Below, in pieces: positions 1-9,161 of a stretch of DNA of 64,000 nt. Under the pieces are notes generated by a model. The model saw nothing but the letters and a program-made list of their open reading frames with translations. It was not told the DNA's origin and searched no databases. A program made the translations under genes and the position numbers. Origin of the DNA: Vibrio gelatinilyticus (GTDB lineage Bacteria > Pseudomonadota > Gammaproteobacteria > Enterobacterales > Vibrionaceae); NCBI RefSeq assembly GCF_022836845.1, contig NZ_JAJNNZ010000006.1, forward strand, positions 124,001-188,000, given 5' to 3'. The number at the start of each line of letters is the position of its first letter. Position 1 is the first letter of the stretch.

Positions 1-1173
1 GTGATTAACTCTGGTAGTTCTTCGCTGAAGTTTGCTGTGATTGACTCAAAAAATGGTGAAGCAGTATTATCTGGTCTAGGTGAGTGTTTTGGTCTTCCTG
101 AGTCTCGAATGAGCTGGAAAATTAACGGTGAAAAAACGGAAATTTCAATAGAAGGCGATGACAGCCACCACAGAATTGCCATTAGCAAGCTCGTAGGTTT
201 GACTGAAGAGTTAGGTTTACAAGAGAACATCGTAGCTGTCGGTCACCGTATCGTTCACGGTGGGGAGAAATTCACTAAAACCGTCCGCATTAATGAAGAA
301 GTTACGGCGGAAATTGAAAAGCTTGCGGATCTTGCTCCTTTGCATAACCCTGCTGGTGCTATCGGTATCAGAGCTGCGATGGAAGCCTTTCCTTCCCTTC
401 CTCAATTTGCAGTATTCGACACCGCATTCCATCAGTCAATGCCAAAGCGTGCTTACACGGGAGCTATCGCCAATGAGCTATACACCGACTACGGTATCCG
501 CCGCTACGGCTTCCACGGCACGAGCCACTATTTCGTGAGTCGTGAAGCTGCGAAGATGATCAATAAGCCTATTGAAGAGTCTAGCTTCATATCTGTACAT
601 CTTGGTAACGGTGCCTCGGTATGTGCTATCAACAACGGTGAGTCAGTCGATACCTCTATGGGTTTCACACCGCTATCTGGCCTTATGATGGGCACACGCT
701 GTGGTGACCTAGACCCAGGTATTATCGAGTACTTACTGAAGAAAGGTTGGTCACAAGATAAAGTCTTTAATGCACTTAACAAAGAATCGGGCTTTCTAGG
801 CGTTTCTGGTATAACAAGCGACGCACGTGGAATCTTGGAAGCAATGGAACAAGGTCACGAAGGCGCGACACTTGCGTTCCAAGTTTTCACTTATCGAGTC
901 TCCAAATACATCGCGTCTTATTTAGCTGCATTAGATTCATTTGACGGTATCATCTTTACTGGTGGCATCGGTGAGAACTCAATGCCAATACGTCGTGAGA
1001 TTCTTAGCAACCTAAAACTCCTTGGCTTCGAAGAAGATGTTAAGGGCAATGAAGATGCACGCTTTGGTAACGCGGGTGTTATCGCCAAATCTAAAATGCT
1101 AAACGCATTGGCGTTGGTAATCCCAACCAATGAAGAATATGTCATTGCGCAACAGTCGGTTGAGCTACTATAA
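1..1173 (+). CDS. ackA: Acetate kinase, 5' end cut by window edge
   Basis: Acetate kinase interconverts acetate plus ATP and acetyl phosphate in the cytoplasm. The first codon seen corresponds to the V in the V-I-N-S-G-S-S-S-L-K phosphate-binding strand that lies about 6-10 residues from the N-terminus in this family, so only a few residues are missing and the GTG at base 1 is internal. The ASKHA-fold landmarks are present: GHRIVHGGE, AVFDTAFHQ, RRYGFHGTSH, HLGNGASV and FTGGIGEN, ending at the usual length. It is probably the second (chromosome II type) acetate kinase of vibrios, because no pta gene follows; a strong hairpin terminator comes directly after the stop. The family is certain, the paralogue assignment is inferred. 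Confidence 0.95.
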   Translation: MINSGSSSLKFAVIDSKNGEAVLSGLGECFGLPESRMSWKINGEKTEISIEGDDSHHRIAISKLVGLTEELGLQENIVAVGHRIVHGGEKFTKTVRINEEVTAEIEKLADLAPLHNPAGAIGIRAAMEAFPSLPQFAVFDTAFHQSMPKRAYTGAIANELYTDYGIRRYGFHGTSHYFVSREAAKMINKPIEESSFISVHLGNGASVCAINNGESVDTSMGFTPLSGLMMGTRCGDLDPGIIEYLLKKGWSQDKVFNALNKESGFLGVSGITSDARGILEAMEQGHEGATLAFQVFTYRVSKYIASYLAALDSFDGIIFTGGIGENSMPIRREILSNLKLLGFEEDVKGNEDARFGNAGVIAKSKMLNALALVIPTNEEYVIAQQSVELL

Positions 1174-1195
1174 GAATTCTTTCAACAAGAGCTTG

Positions 1196-1221
1196 AAAAG
1201 CGAGCTTAGCGCTCGCTTTTT
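1196..1221 (+). terminator. Rho-independent terminator of ackA
   Basis: A perfect 10-bp stem (AAAAGCGAGC pairing with GCTCGCTTTT, loop TTAGC) runs into a T tract 22 bases after the ackA stop codon. Confidence 0.9.
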
Positions 1222-1365
1222 CGTCGTCATCTAGAATTTAGCTCGTGCCATAAGAAGAAGATGCGAGTATCGAAAATTACAGGTGTCGATCTTTGTAAAA
1301 GAAGTTCTTCAAAAGCAAGGACCTACTAACAGTGCCATTGCGGTATATCCATAATATTCAGTAGA

Positions 1366-1400
1366 GAAAAAAGCCACAAACCGTTGAGATTAGTGGCTTT
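1366..1400 (-). terminator. Terminator of the 71-residue minus-strand gene
   Basis: Read on the minus strand, AAAGCCAC and GTGGCTTTTTT flank a 16-base loop, about 50 bases after the stop of the gene at 1454. It faces the ackA terminator. Confidence 0.75.
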
Positions 1401-1453
1401 CGAGGCATTGTTAGATATACGCAACTCTATAAAGACACAGAAACACCTCTAAG

Positions 1454-1669
1454 TTACTTGGTTTTAGAGCGATAATTTGGATCTGTCCAGCAGCGGGGTA
1501 ATTCTTCACCCGACATAAAAACTAATTCGGACTTTTTGAACGTCTGAGGGTCTTGCTGCTCTTCACCTGCCTGAAGCCGACCTTCGACAGTATCCCGAAA
1601 CAAATTGGTTAATTTCGTCATTTCAACAACGTCCACCAGGTCGCCGCTCTTTCTCTCTTTTAAAAACAT
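1454..1669 (-). CDS. Small conserved-looking protein of unknown function (71 aa)
   Basis: I do not recognise a named domain. The start is set at the ATG at 1669, which has GAGGG eight bases ahead; an upstream in-frame TTG has no ribosome site. The protein is charged, with no signal peptide or membrane segment, and ends in a proline/tryptophan-rich tail (SGEELPRCWTDPNYRS). It resembles short vibrio proteins sometimes labelled acetyltransferase without support, but that is from memory. It has its own terminator, which supports a real gene. The role is unknown. Confidence 0.7.
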   Translation of the reverse strand: MFLKERKSGDLVDVVEMTKLTNLFRDTVEGRLQAGEEQQDPQTFKKSELVFMSGEELPRCWTDPNYRSKTK

Positions 1670-1837
1670 TTTCTTTTCCCTCAAGCGAATCGATCATGTT
1701 TAATTATAATTGTTATTTAGAAAATGAGAGTATTTTCAATTTTCACATTCCTTGACTACGCAAACCTCAGAGCTACTCTTATGAAGATCGCCTATCCGAT
1801 CGACAAACCAATTAACTAGCAAATAAGTGGAGTCGCT

Positions 1838-2887
1838 ATGTCAATAGACCGCATTGCAAACAATGTCAGTGAACTCATCGGCGATACTGACCTGGTCAGA
1901 ATTAATTGTCTTTCAGATATCTCGGGCTGTGACATTCTTCTTAAGTGCGAACATCAGAACCCAGGTGGTTCGATAAAAGACAGAGCTGCACTTCAACTTG
2001 TGACGGATGCGACAGTGGCTGGCAAACTAAAACCGGGAATGACAATAGTCGAAGGAACTGCAGGAAATACAGGGATTGGTCTGGCACTTGTGGCTAAGTC
2101 CTTTGGATATAAAATGTTGGTGGTGATGCCTAAGGGACAGGCAATAGAGAAAGAGCGCATGATATCGCTTTACGATGCTGAACTGTTATTAGTAGACCCT
2201 TGTCCTTTTGCAAATCCTAAGCACTTCTACCACACTGCAAAGCGGATTGGTGTTGAGCAAGATAACTACTGGTGGGCTGACCAATTTGAAAATCTGAGTA
2301 ACTATCGAGCGCATTATTTACATACCGGACCAGAGATCTGGCAGCAAACTCAAGGTAATATCGATGCCTTGGTATCAGTGGTTGGGACTGGAGGAACCAT
2401 TGCCGGAAACTCGCATTACTTATCGGAGCAACAACCAAATTTAGAAACTTGGTTAGTAGACCCGAACGGTTCAGGTATTTATTCTTTTCTGAAAAATGGA
2501 CACTATGAATCAATGGGATCTTCGTTTACGGAAGGGATAGGGATTATGCGAACCGTTGAAAATTTCAGGCAGGCAAAAATAAACCACGCTATAACTCTAC
2601 CCGATCAGGATTTGGTCACGATATCCCGACTTGTTGCGGAACATGACGGTATTTTATTGGGAAGCAGTTCATCGTTGAACGTGGCCGGTGCGTTATACGT
2701 TGCCGCTAGAATGGGTAAAGGAAACACAATTGTCACATTCAGTTGTGACCTTGCCGAGCGTTCCTATTCAAAGCTATACAATGAGGAGTTTATTAAGGAA
2801 AAGGGGATAGAGCTCAATAAAGAGAATCTCGTTGAAATGTGGGCACGTTACCTGGCAGATGATGGCAACATGGTGGTCACTGTATAG
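1838..2887 (+). CDS. Cysteine synthase / cystathionine beta-synthase family PLP enzyme
   Basis: This is a fold-type II PLP enzyme. The cofactor lysine is K47 in NPGGSIKDRA, the substrate loop is EGTAGNTG (72-79) and the phosphate cup is GTGGT (183-187). At 349 residues it is longer than CysK (about 320) because of a C-terminal extension (about 310-349). Insertions such as NYWWADQFEN near 143 are typical of a CysK/CBS subgroup outside the two main enterobacterial enzymes. It probably makes cysteine or a related beta-substituted alanine from O-acetylserine; the true substrate cannot be read from the sequence. It stands alone, with GGAG ahead of the ATG. Confidence 0.85.
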   Translation: MSIDRIANNVSELIGDTDLVRINCLSDISGCDILLKCEHQNPGGSIKDRAALQLVTDATVAGKLKPGMTIVEGTAGNTGIGLALVAKSFGYKMLVVMPKGQAIEKERMISLYDAELLLVDPCPFANPKHFYHTAKRIGVEQDNYWWADQFENLSNYRAHYLHTGPEIWQQTQGNIDALVSVVGTGGTIAGNSHYLSEQQPNLETWLVDPNGSGIYSFLKNGHYESMGSSFTEGIGIMRTVENFRQAKINHAITLPDQDLVTISRLVAEHDGILLGSSSSLNVAGALYVAARMGKGNTIVTFSCDLAERSYSKLYNEEFIKEKGIELNKENLVEMWARYLADDGNMVVTV

Positions 2888-3310
2888 TGGTGTTGCAGAC
2901 AATGTTCTTTTGAGACTATTACCTTTATAAACTTCAGTAATACGATTTAAAAGTCGGGGCTATCTTAGGCGATTATGTTGCGCCCTGATAAGATGGGGTT
3001 CTGTATTGACGCTCTATGATTGTAAATTGGAGTGCTTCTAGCAAGCGAAATTGCTGTTCTCATTCTGATAGACCATCTATCGCTTCCGACATTATTGCAT
3101 CTTGAACGAGTGACCGACTACTTAATTGGCCGCTTCTACTCTCACCAAACTAATTCCTTTACGCTATGATTAAACGATGTACTCGTAAGTAACATAAATG
3201 ACTAGTTGTCAAAAGGGTAACATAAAGAAAGGATAGGGGGTAATCAGTACTTATTGGAGCATCTGGTCTATTAATTATACGGACGTAAAAACACGAGAAA
3301 CATGTGAGGC
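2888..3310. other. Gene-poor spacer before the glycan cluster
   Basis: No complete gene is seen in these 420 bases. They hold one interrupted minus-strand reading frame, listed separately, and an imperfect hairpin near 2960-2995 (ATCTTA-GGCG pairing with CGCC-TAAGAT). The spacer lies next to the A+T-rich glycan genes and may be recombination debris. Confidence 0.5.
2973..3149 (-). pseudogene. Possible decayed short reading frame, unidentified
   Basis: On the minus strand a frame runs with one internal TGA (the codon after GLSE) for about 58 codons and ends at TAA. Its composition (SGQLSSRSLVQDAIMSE) looks protein-like and faintly recalls ribbon-helix-helix antitoxins of the ParD type, but the match is too weak for a name. 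It lacks a convincing start. It could be chance. Confidence 0.25.
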
Positions 3311-4624
3311 TCAAATGTCAATTAACGGTCTATTTAGGGATTTATATCGCTCAACAATTATAATTGAATAGGAAATCACTAAAAAGTAAATTGGTTGAGC
3401 ATGGTAGAACGTACCGTCAACAAGACTGTGTATAGTAAGGCTAATAATAACTAATAAAGCCAAGATAGAGTTTTCATTATGGGTATTTAATATTGACGCA
3501 ATACCTGACGTAGTGTATTGGATATATAAAAACAAGATAATGGAACTTGAAATTAACCCATATGACATTAATATTTGTAGGATGCTGTTATGGGGTTGTA
3601 ATCCGAAGATATGATCGGGATGATAACTATAACCTTCAGGGCCATGACCGAACAATGGTTTTTCTATTATCGCGTTGTATGTCTGCAACCAAATCTCTGC
3701 ACGCACAGATTTATCCAAGTTGAATTTGTTCTCAATATTATTTTCTTGAAGGTGAAGTATGAATCTTCCTGGACCATTCCACTCGAAAATACTAAAGTAG
3801 TATGCAATGAAAGATGCTATGAATGATAAGGTTATAAGTTGAGTTAAATTATGAGGTCTAAATTTTTTAATGTTGATTAAATAAATGCAAAAAATAAACA
3901 GTGTAGCAAAAATAGAAATCAAAGCAGCTCTACCACCTAGCCAGATAGTAAGAGATAAATTAATTGTGAAAATGGAGGAATATACAATTACGAAGGCTTT
4001 AGATATATTATATCTCATCATCAAATAGTATAAGCATATACTTGTCCCTATTGTACATATATAACCAAGGTACCTACGATTACTACCAAAAGGTACGCCA
4101 CCAGTTAATGAATATTGTAGAAGACTTTTGGGGTAGTCGAAAATACCTACTAGAAAGACTAATAATCCTAGAATGGAAATTACTAACGGTGTGATTTTAA
4201 GTGCAATGGAAAGTTCTATATTGTATTTTATTGATATTTCTATTAATGAGTACAGATACAAGCAAGAAATCAAGAGTAATATAATACTAATATATGCCAT
4301 TTTACTTGGTTCAGAACTTCCAAGTAAGTCAATGTTTAAGGAAAGTGATATGAAAATGCACAGCATTATTATAATAATAAAATTTTTCTTAGGATATAAT
4401 CCTTTTCTAATTGGTAGATTATTACTTTTTACATTTAGTAGTGTGTAAAGCACTAAAATAGTAAATAATAACTCAAAAATAGCGATTTTAAAAGCAGTAA
4501 TGAAAGGACCTATGCCACCACAAAATAATACCAATATAGTTCCTAGGATCAGAAATCTACTAAAAAACTCTCTATTCTCATTGTAACAACTTGGTAGTGC
4601 AAAAAAAATTCGTTTTAGTTTCAT
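3311..4624 (-). CDS. O-antigen ligase / polymerase family membrane protein (Wzy/WaaL-like)
   Basis: A multi-pass inner-membrane protein of 437 residues with about 11-12 hydrophobic segments and one large periplasmic loop (about 280-350). The loop carries the family signature: SVRAEIW (306-312), FGHGPEG (325-331) and QPHNSILQ (343-350, with the conserved H345). LGGRAAL near 229-235 matches the arginine-containing membrane motif. Proteins of this family polymerise lipid-linked repeats or transfer a glycan to lipid A core or to protein; which of these applies cannot be told here. The start is the ATG at 4624, not the TTG two codons upstream. It is last in a four-gene minus-strand set, 38 bases after the sulfatase-fold gene, and is A+T-rich like them. 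Confidence 0.88.
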   Translation of the reverse strand: MKLKRIFFALPSCYNENREFFSRFLILGTILVLFCGGIGPFITAFKIAIFELLFTILVLYTLLNVKSNNLPIRKGLYPKKNFIIIIMLCIFISLSLNIDLLGSSEPSKMAYISIILLLISCLYLYSLIEISIKYNIELSIALKITPLVISILGLLVFLVGIFDYPKSLLQYSLTGGVPFGSNRRYLGYICTIGTSICLYYLMMRYNISKAFVIVYSSIFTINLSLTIWLGGRAALISIFATLFIFCIYLINIKKFRPHNLTQLITLSFIASFIAYYFSIFEWNGPGRFILHLQENNIENKFNLDKSVRAEIWLQTYNAIIEKPLFGHGPEGYSYHPDHIFGLQPHNSILQILMSYGLISSSIILFLYIQYTTSGIASILNTHNENSILALLVIISLTIHSLVDGTFYHAQPIYFLVISYSIIIVERYKSLNRPLIDI

Positions 4625-4662
4625 AATCAACCGTGTAGTGTTATGTGAAAATAAAATTGTAT

Positions 4663-6318
4663 TTAATTTTCATGAGTCAATCTCAGATAGTTTATGATGT
4701 CGATAGATACGTCTCTCTTTATTTGTTTTCCATTGACTAACCTTGTATTGTCTCCATCCAATATCGCATTGCTATTTTTCCCATTACATCTTGTGGTAAT
4801 CCATGATCGATAATCACCTCTCCTAAATACTATGCATTGTGCTTCTGTCGCATTGTCAAAAGGATAAATACTTCCTTCAATATCGCCATTACACGATTTC
4901 CCCTGCATAGCGTTAGAAATACTTTTAATTAGATCAGATTGTTGAGAGTCTGTTTCTATGGTAGACCTTATTCCATCCCAAATAATAAAAGCAGGAATTT
5001 GACTTGCAGCCATATCACCATAAAGGTCCAATTCGTTTTCAGTAATAGGGGTTAACGCTCTATGATCGCTAACTACAATTATAAGGTTATTTTTTCTATC
5101 TATTGAGTCTATGAGCTCTCCGAGGTGCATATCAGTATACCTAAATGATGACTCTTCGGATTTGACTATTCCGTTTTTTCCCGGGGAATAGAAGGGTGGA
5201 TGTGTACCTACATTTTCTACAATTACAAATTTATAATTAGTATTACTGTCAAAAATATTTTTAGCTTTTTCGAATAACTTCTGGTCATTGACGGAATTAA
5301 ATAAATATTTCTTTTGGTTTTCTTCGAAGTTATCAGAACCTATAATTTTGTCAAAACCTAATTTTTTGAGCCATTCCTTTTTGTTTAAAAAATTCAAATT
5401 CCCAGATGTTATAAAGTGCTTTTCATATCCAAAACTGCTTAATGTTTCTAATATACTATTATCTACTGGCATGTTATTTACATTAATTGAGCCATTTGTA
5501 CCTATGAAACCAGGCATTTCGATGAGTGGTTTTCCTGTAAGTAAGGAGTACAATCCTCCTTCGGTTGAGTAACTATTGGCGTGAAAGTTTTTAAGGGTTA
5601 TGTTCTCGGAGGCCAGTTTATCTAACCTAGGAGTCCAATCGTTTAATCCTCCATAATGCTTGCTTTGATACTTTGACCAAGACTCAAGGACGAAAATGTA
5701 TATGTTACTAGGTTTTATCGCTTCGATATTGTTGCATGAAATATTTGGTTTAAATGAAAATATTTTATGAAATTCGTCGCTATAGTTGACCATATAACTG
5801 TTGTCGAGGTTCACAACTAGAACATTTTGAAAGAACGACTCAACAACTGAATTACGTGGGTAAAAATAACTGGATATTGTTACCAAAAATACTACGGGTA
5901 AAGATGAAAATTGCATTCTTGAAATTATAATACTTTCTGACCTAACGAAAATAATAAACAAAGATAATGTAAGTATAGCTGACAACAATATATCGACCTG
6001 AGCTATTTCTCCAAGTTTAATAAACTCGCCATAAAATTTGACTAAGTCTGAGATATAAAGTCTTGTATTCACGAGTCTAGTTAGGATGAAATCGCAAAGG
6101 TAAATGACATATAAAAGGCAGGCCAACAAACTTTTAACTACTGTGATGCTTTGACTACGAACTTTGTAATCAACTAATAGAATCACTATTATAGCAATGT
6201 AATTTCCATCTGAAAGTAGGACTTTAAGTAATCCACTTTCAATTGAAAATCCAAATTCGTAGTGATATAGTAAACACTTATAAATAAAGGTGGTTACTAC
6301 TATTAATAATGGAAACAC
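4663..6318 (-). CDS. Membrane-anchored alkaline-phosphatase-superfamily transferase (LtaS/MdoB-like)
   Basis: The N-terminal 170 residues hold about five membrane segments and the rest is a periplasmic sulfatase/phosphatase-fold domain. It begins with VLESWSKY, has the likely nucleophile T252 in SYSTEGGLYS, and carries the metal-site stretch VVSDHRALTP near 415. This layout matches phosphoglycerol or phosphoethanolamine transferases. The donor and acceptor are unknown, but its place between a glycosyltransferase and an O-antigen-ligase-type protein suggests glycan decoration. The start is taken as the GTG at 6318 because AGGTGG lies seven bases ahead; an in-frame TTG at 6345 would overlap the upstream gene. 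It is A+T-rich with many ATA and AGA codons. Confidence 0.85.
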   Translation of the reverse strand: MFPLLIVVTTFIYKCLLYHYEFGFSIESGLLKVLLSDGNYIAIIVILLVDYKVRSQSITVVKSLLACLLYVIYLCDFILTRLVNTRLYISDLVKFYGEFIKLGEIAQVDILLSAILTLSLFIIFVRSESIIISRMQFSSLPVVFLVTISSYFYPRNSVVESFFQNVLVVNLDNSYMVNYSDEFHKIFSFKPNISCNNIEAIKPSNIYIFVLESWSKYQSKHYGGLNDWTPRLDKLASENITLKNFHANSYSTEGGLYSLLTGKPLIEMPGFIGTNGSINVNNMPVDNSILETLSSFGYEKHFITSGNLNFLNKKEWLKKLGFDKIIGSDNFEENQKKYLFNSVNDQKLFEKAKNIFDSNTNYKFVIVENVGTHPPFYSPGKNGIVKSEESSFRYTDMHLGELIDSIDRKNNLIIVVSDHRALTPITENELDLYGDMAASQIPAFIIWDGIRSTIETDSQQSDLIKSISNAMQGKSCNGDIEGSIYPFDNATEAQCIVFRRGDYRSWITTRCNGKNSNAILDGDNTRLVNGKQIKRDVSIDIINYLRLTHEN

Positions 6319-6331
6319 TTCTCTACCACCT

Positions 6332-7264
6332 TTACAAATTTTCAATATTATTGGTTATTGACAAAAAGTTAATTTTTTTTGTTTCCAATCGAGACCTACT
6401 TATACTATCTAAAATAATACCAGTAAAAAAGCACATTACTGCTATTAGCCCTATGCCACTAGATAATATTGCAGTGGGAAACCTTTCGACTAGTCCTGTA
6501 TCATAGAATTCAGATATAACTGGAACGCCAAGTGATAGACTTGTGCATGTTAGCATAAAGGAAATAGCACTAAAAAATAAAAATGGTTTAACATCTCTTA
6601 ATAAAAATAGAATGAATCGTAATATTTTAAAGCCATCACTATATGTACTAAGTTTACTTTTTGTTTCGATAGGACGTGAACCGTAATTTGAAGGAACCTC
6701 GAGCGTTGATGCTCGTATTTGTTGTGCATGAACGGTTAACTCCGTCTCTATTTCAAATCCATTACTGACTATTGGTATGGATTTAACAAATCGACGTGTC
6801 ATAAACCGATAACCAGAGAAAACATCCGTAAGTTCTGCATTAAAGAAGGTATTGATAAGCTTTGAAAAGATACGATTACCTAGTATATGTCCTGGGGGAA
6901 AAGAATGGTCTTGAAAGTTCCTGGTAGCTGTAATCATGTCTATCTTTTCTCTCAACATTTGCTCAACAAGAAAAGGCGCAATCGTCGCATCATATGTGTT
7001 GTCTCCATCAACAAGAATATAAACATCGGCTTCAACATCGAAAAACATTCTTTTGACTACATGCCCTTTACCTTGTCTTTTCTCCTTATAAACAAGAGCC
7101 CCCGAATTTCTAGCCTCAAGTATAGTATTGTCAGTAGAGTTGTTATCGTAAACATATATATCAGCGTCTGGTAACGTTCTCTTGAACTCAGATACAGTTT
7201 TCCCTATTGCCCCTTCTTCATTTAAGCAAGGTATTATAACCGCTACTCTATGTTCATTCTTCAT
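6332..7264 (-). CDS. Family 2 glycosyltransferase with C-terminal membrane anchor
   Basis: A GT-A fold transferase of 310 residues. AVIIPCLNEEGAIGKTV (about 8-24) is the nucleotide-binding strand, DNNSTDNT (40-47) follows, and DGD (86-88) is the metal-binding DxD. Two hydrophobic helices (about 220-245 and 266-290) end the protein, as in polyprenyl-phosphate glucosyl- or mannosyltransferases of the DPM1 type. It most likely charges a lipid carrier with a sugar at the cytoplasmic face, giving a donor for a GT-C enzyme; the upstream neighbour (nine bases away) is such an enzyme. AAGGA lies six bases before the ATG. The sugar is unknown. Confidence 0.88.
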   Translation of the reverse strand: MKNEHRVAVIIPCLNEEGAIGKTVSEFKRTLPDADIYVYDNNSTDNTILEARNSGALVYKEKRQGKGHVVKRMFFDVEADVYILVDGDNTYDATIAPFLVEQMLREKIDMITATRNFQDHSFPPGHILGNRIFSKLINTFFNAELTDVFSGYRFMTRRFVKSIPIVSNGFEIETELTVHAQQIRASTLEVPSNYGSRPIETKSKLSTYSDGFKILRFILFLLRDVKPFLFFSAISFMLTCTSLSLGVPVISEFYDTGLVERFPTAILSSGIGLIAVMCFFTGIILDSISRSRLETKKINFLSITNNIENL

Positions 7265-7273
7265 TTATAATCC

Positions 7274-9004
7274 TTACAATGAATATATGGTTAAGTTATT
7301 ATTACTCGTTATAACACTGATTCCATTTGGAGGTTTATTATTCAAAAGTAGGTTTATCAGACTATGATTTTTACTATTGTCTGACAAAATCTTTATATGA
7401 GGGTCTCTTTTATCTACAATGATATAATCAATTCTATTATCATGCAAAGCTCTCAGAGTGCTTTTTATATCATGTGATATGAAAGATTCAATGGATAACA
7501 AATTACCGTTTATATTTCTATGATAAGGAGCACTTATTATTGAATTATCTGAAAGAGCGAGCAATATTGCTCCTACTTCAACAGAGGTCATTATTTTCTT
7601 ATTGATTATATTGCTAGTGTTAATGAGTTCTAAAGTCTCTATTTTATAGACAGTGCTTTTAACCTGATCTTCTAGCCTTGGTTCTGAAATCAACTTGTAC
7701 ACTAATATGGATGTAGCGAAAGGCAAAGACAAAGCTATGGGTAACATTCTGACAACAGGTGTTCTCATTCTATTAAAACCTAGATAAGCTATGTTTGCCA
7801 TAAGTGGTAAAGCAAGAATGGAAGAAAATAGTATGGTTCTAATTTGCCAAAAATACACAAGTAATAATGAAAATATAAAAGATATATAGACTAGTTTTAT
7901 ATGTTGAACCTTTTTAATTATTATAGAGAAGATAGGTATAATAGTAGTAATCGAGATGAATACATTCATTAGGCTAATGTGATCTTCTTGAATAGACACA
8001 TAGAATGGCCTCGCTTCCATGACTTTCTCTAACCAGTAGTCATTGAGAATCGCTGGGTAATTTCTGTATGGGCTACTTATTAAATCTGGTTGTACTAAAT
8101 AAACTAATGTAAGAAACACTATGGACTGTATCACTAGGAATAATAACAACTTTATTTTTTTATTGGCATAAAGTATAAATCCACAAAAAAATATGAGTAT
8201 GAATAGTGAAGAGCTTGCGGTGTCAAAATTTTGAGATGTAACTCCACTGAATCCCTCTAGAGTTAATAAGCCTATTATTCCTAATATAGAAGATGAAAAA
8301 GAGGTAACACAGATGAAATCATAAGATGCTTCATCATTCACATTCGATACTAGCAAGGTAATTAACACAATTACTATAAAAGGCAGCACTTCGAGTCCAA
8401 TTAATAAGGATAAAGTGATTGCTATTGAGTTGAATACTAAGTGATTTCGGTTAAGTTTTTTTCCTTTGATAGGCAATGTTGCCAAAAAAACTGAAAAAAT
8501 AACTATTTGTAATCCATGATGATCAATATTACCTGGTAAAAATTTAGCATAAGCTGCTACGAATGGCGTTATAAATATGGCTGTTAACGCTATATTTATA
8601 TTGAAAAAGCGATATGTAAATATGCCAATAGATATTATGAACAGTAATGAATATATCGAAGGTATAATGAAAAGCGTGGCCAGTATGTTTTTGGGATCAT
8701 CAAGAAATGTTCCCAATAATAGTATGGATGCAGCGATAGGAAGGTCGGGAATACGCGACCAATGCATGATCCTTCCATCTTGAGGGTTGAAGTCCTCTAG
8801 TGGTTTTTGATACCAACTTTTCGTCTCGAGGAACGTTTCAACTTGGTGCAACCTCATATAGTTATCGTTGTCACCAAGTTGCCAACTCATGATATTCGGA
8901 TAACTATGGTTGACCGCGCCAATGGTAGCAACTATCCATACAAGTACAGCAAAAGCTATTAGCTTGCGGTAATCTTCAGCGTTCGTTTGGCTTGTCGTAT
9001 CCAT
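7274..9004 (-). CDS. GT-C superfamily membrane glycosyltransferase, STT3/PglB-like
   Basis: A 576-residue protein with about 11-12 membrane segments and a soluble C-terminal part from about 470. The first periplasmic loop holds GDNDNYMR (44-51) followed by MHWSR (80-84). The DxD-x-Y-x-R pattern resembles the first acidic motif of STT3/PglB/AglB oligosaccharyltransferases. PGNIDHHGLQ (157-166) resembles their second (DHH-type) motif. I do not see a WWDYG acceptor motif, so it may use a non-sequon acceptor or be a lipid-A or glycan-modifying GT-C enzyme. It is first in the four-gene set and probably carries the promoter in the 9005-9160 spacer. No named family is recognised with certainty. Confidence 0.7.
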   Translation of the reverse strand: MDTTSQTNAEDYRKLIAFAVLVWIVATIGAVNHSYPNIMSWQLGDNDNYMRLHQVETFLETKSWYQKPLEDFNPQDGRIMHWSRIPDLPIAASILLLGTFLDDPKNILATLFIIPSIYSLLFIISIGIFTYRFFNINIALTAIFITPFVAAYAKFLPGNIDHHGLQIVIFSVFLATLPIKGKKLNRNHLVFNSIAITLSLLIGLEVLPFIVIVLITLLVSNVNDEASYDFICVTSFSSSILGIIGLLTLEGFSGVTSQNFDTASSSLFILIFFCGFILYANKKIKLLLFLVIQSIVFLTLVYLVQPDLISSPYRNYPAILNDYWLEKVMEARPFYVSIQEDHISLMNVFISITTIIPIFSIIIKKVQHIKLVYISFIFSLLLVYFWQIRTILFSSILALPLMANIAYLGFNRMRTPVVRMLPIALSLPFATSILVYKLISEPRLEDQVKSTVYKIETLELINTSNIINKKIMTSVEVGAILLALSDNSIISAPYHRNINGNLLSIESFISHDIKSTLRALHDNRIDYIIVDKRDPHIKILSDNSKNHSLINLLLNNKPPNGISVITSNNNLTIYSL

Positions 9005-9161
9005 ATGACGTCCATAAAATCCTTTATCTTCTTAGTGTAGACAAAAATTCCGACGGTAACTGACTAATAAGTGAGACAATTCACATTATTGATTCGATAT
9101 GGTTCTAGCCAAAGAGGAATTAAAAAACGCCTAAAAATTCATTTCGAGTCTAAAGGGCTTC

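Noticed and set aside
260..538. Overlapping frame inside ackA on the same strand
   Set aside because: It is an out-of-frame shadow of a well-conserved gene with a low-complexity product.
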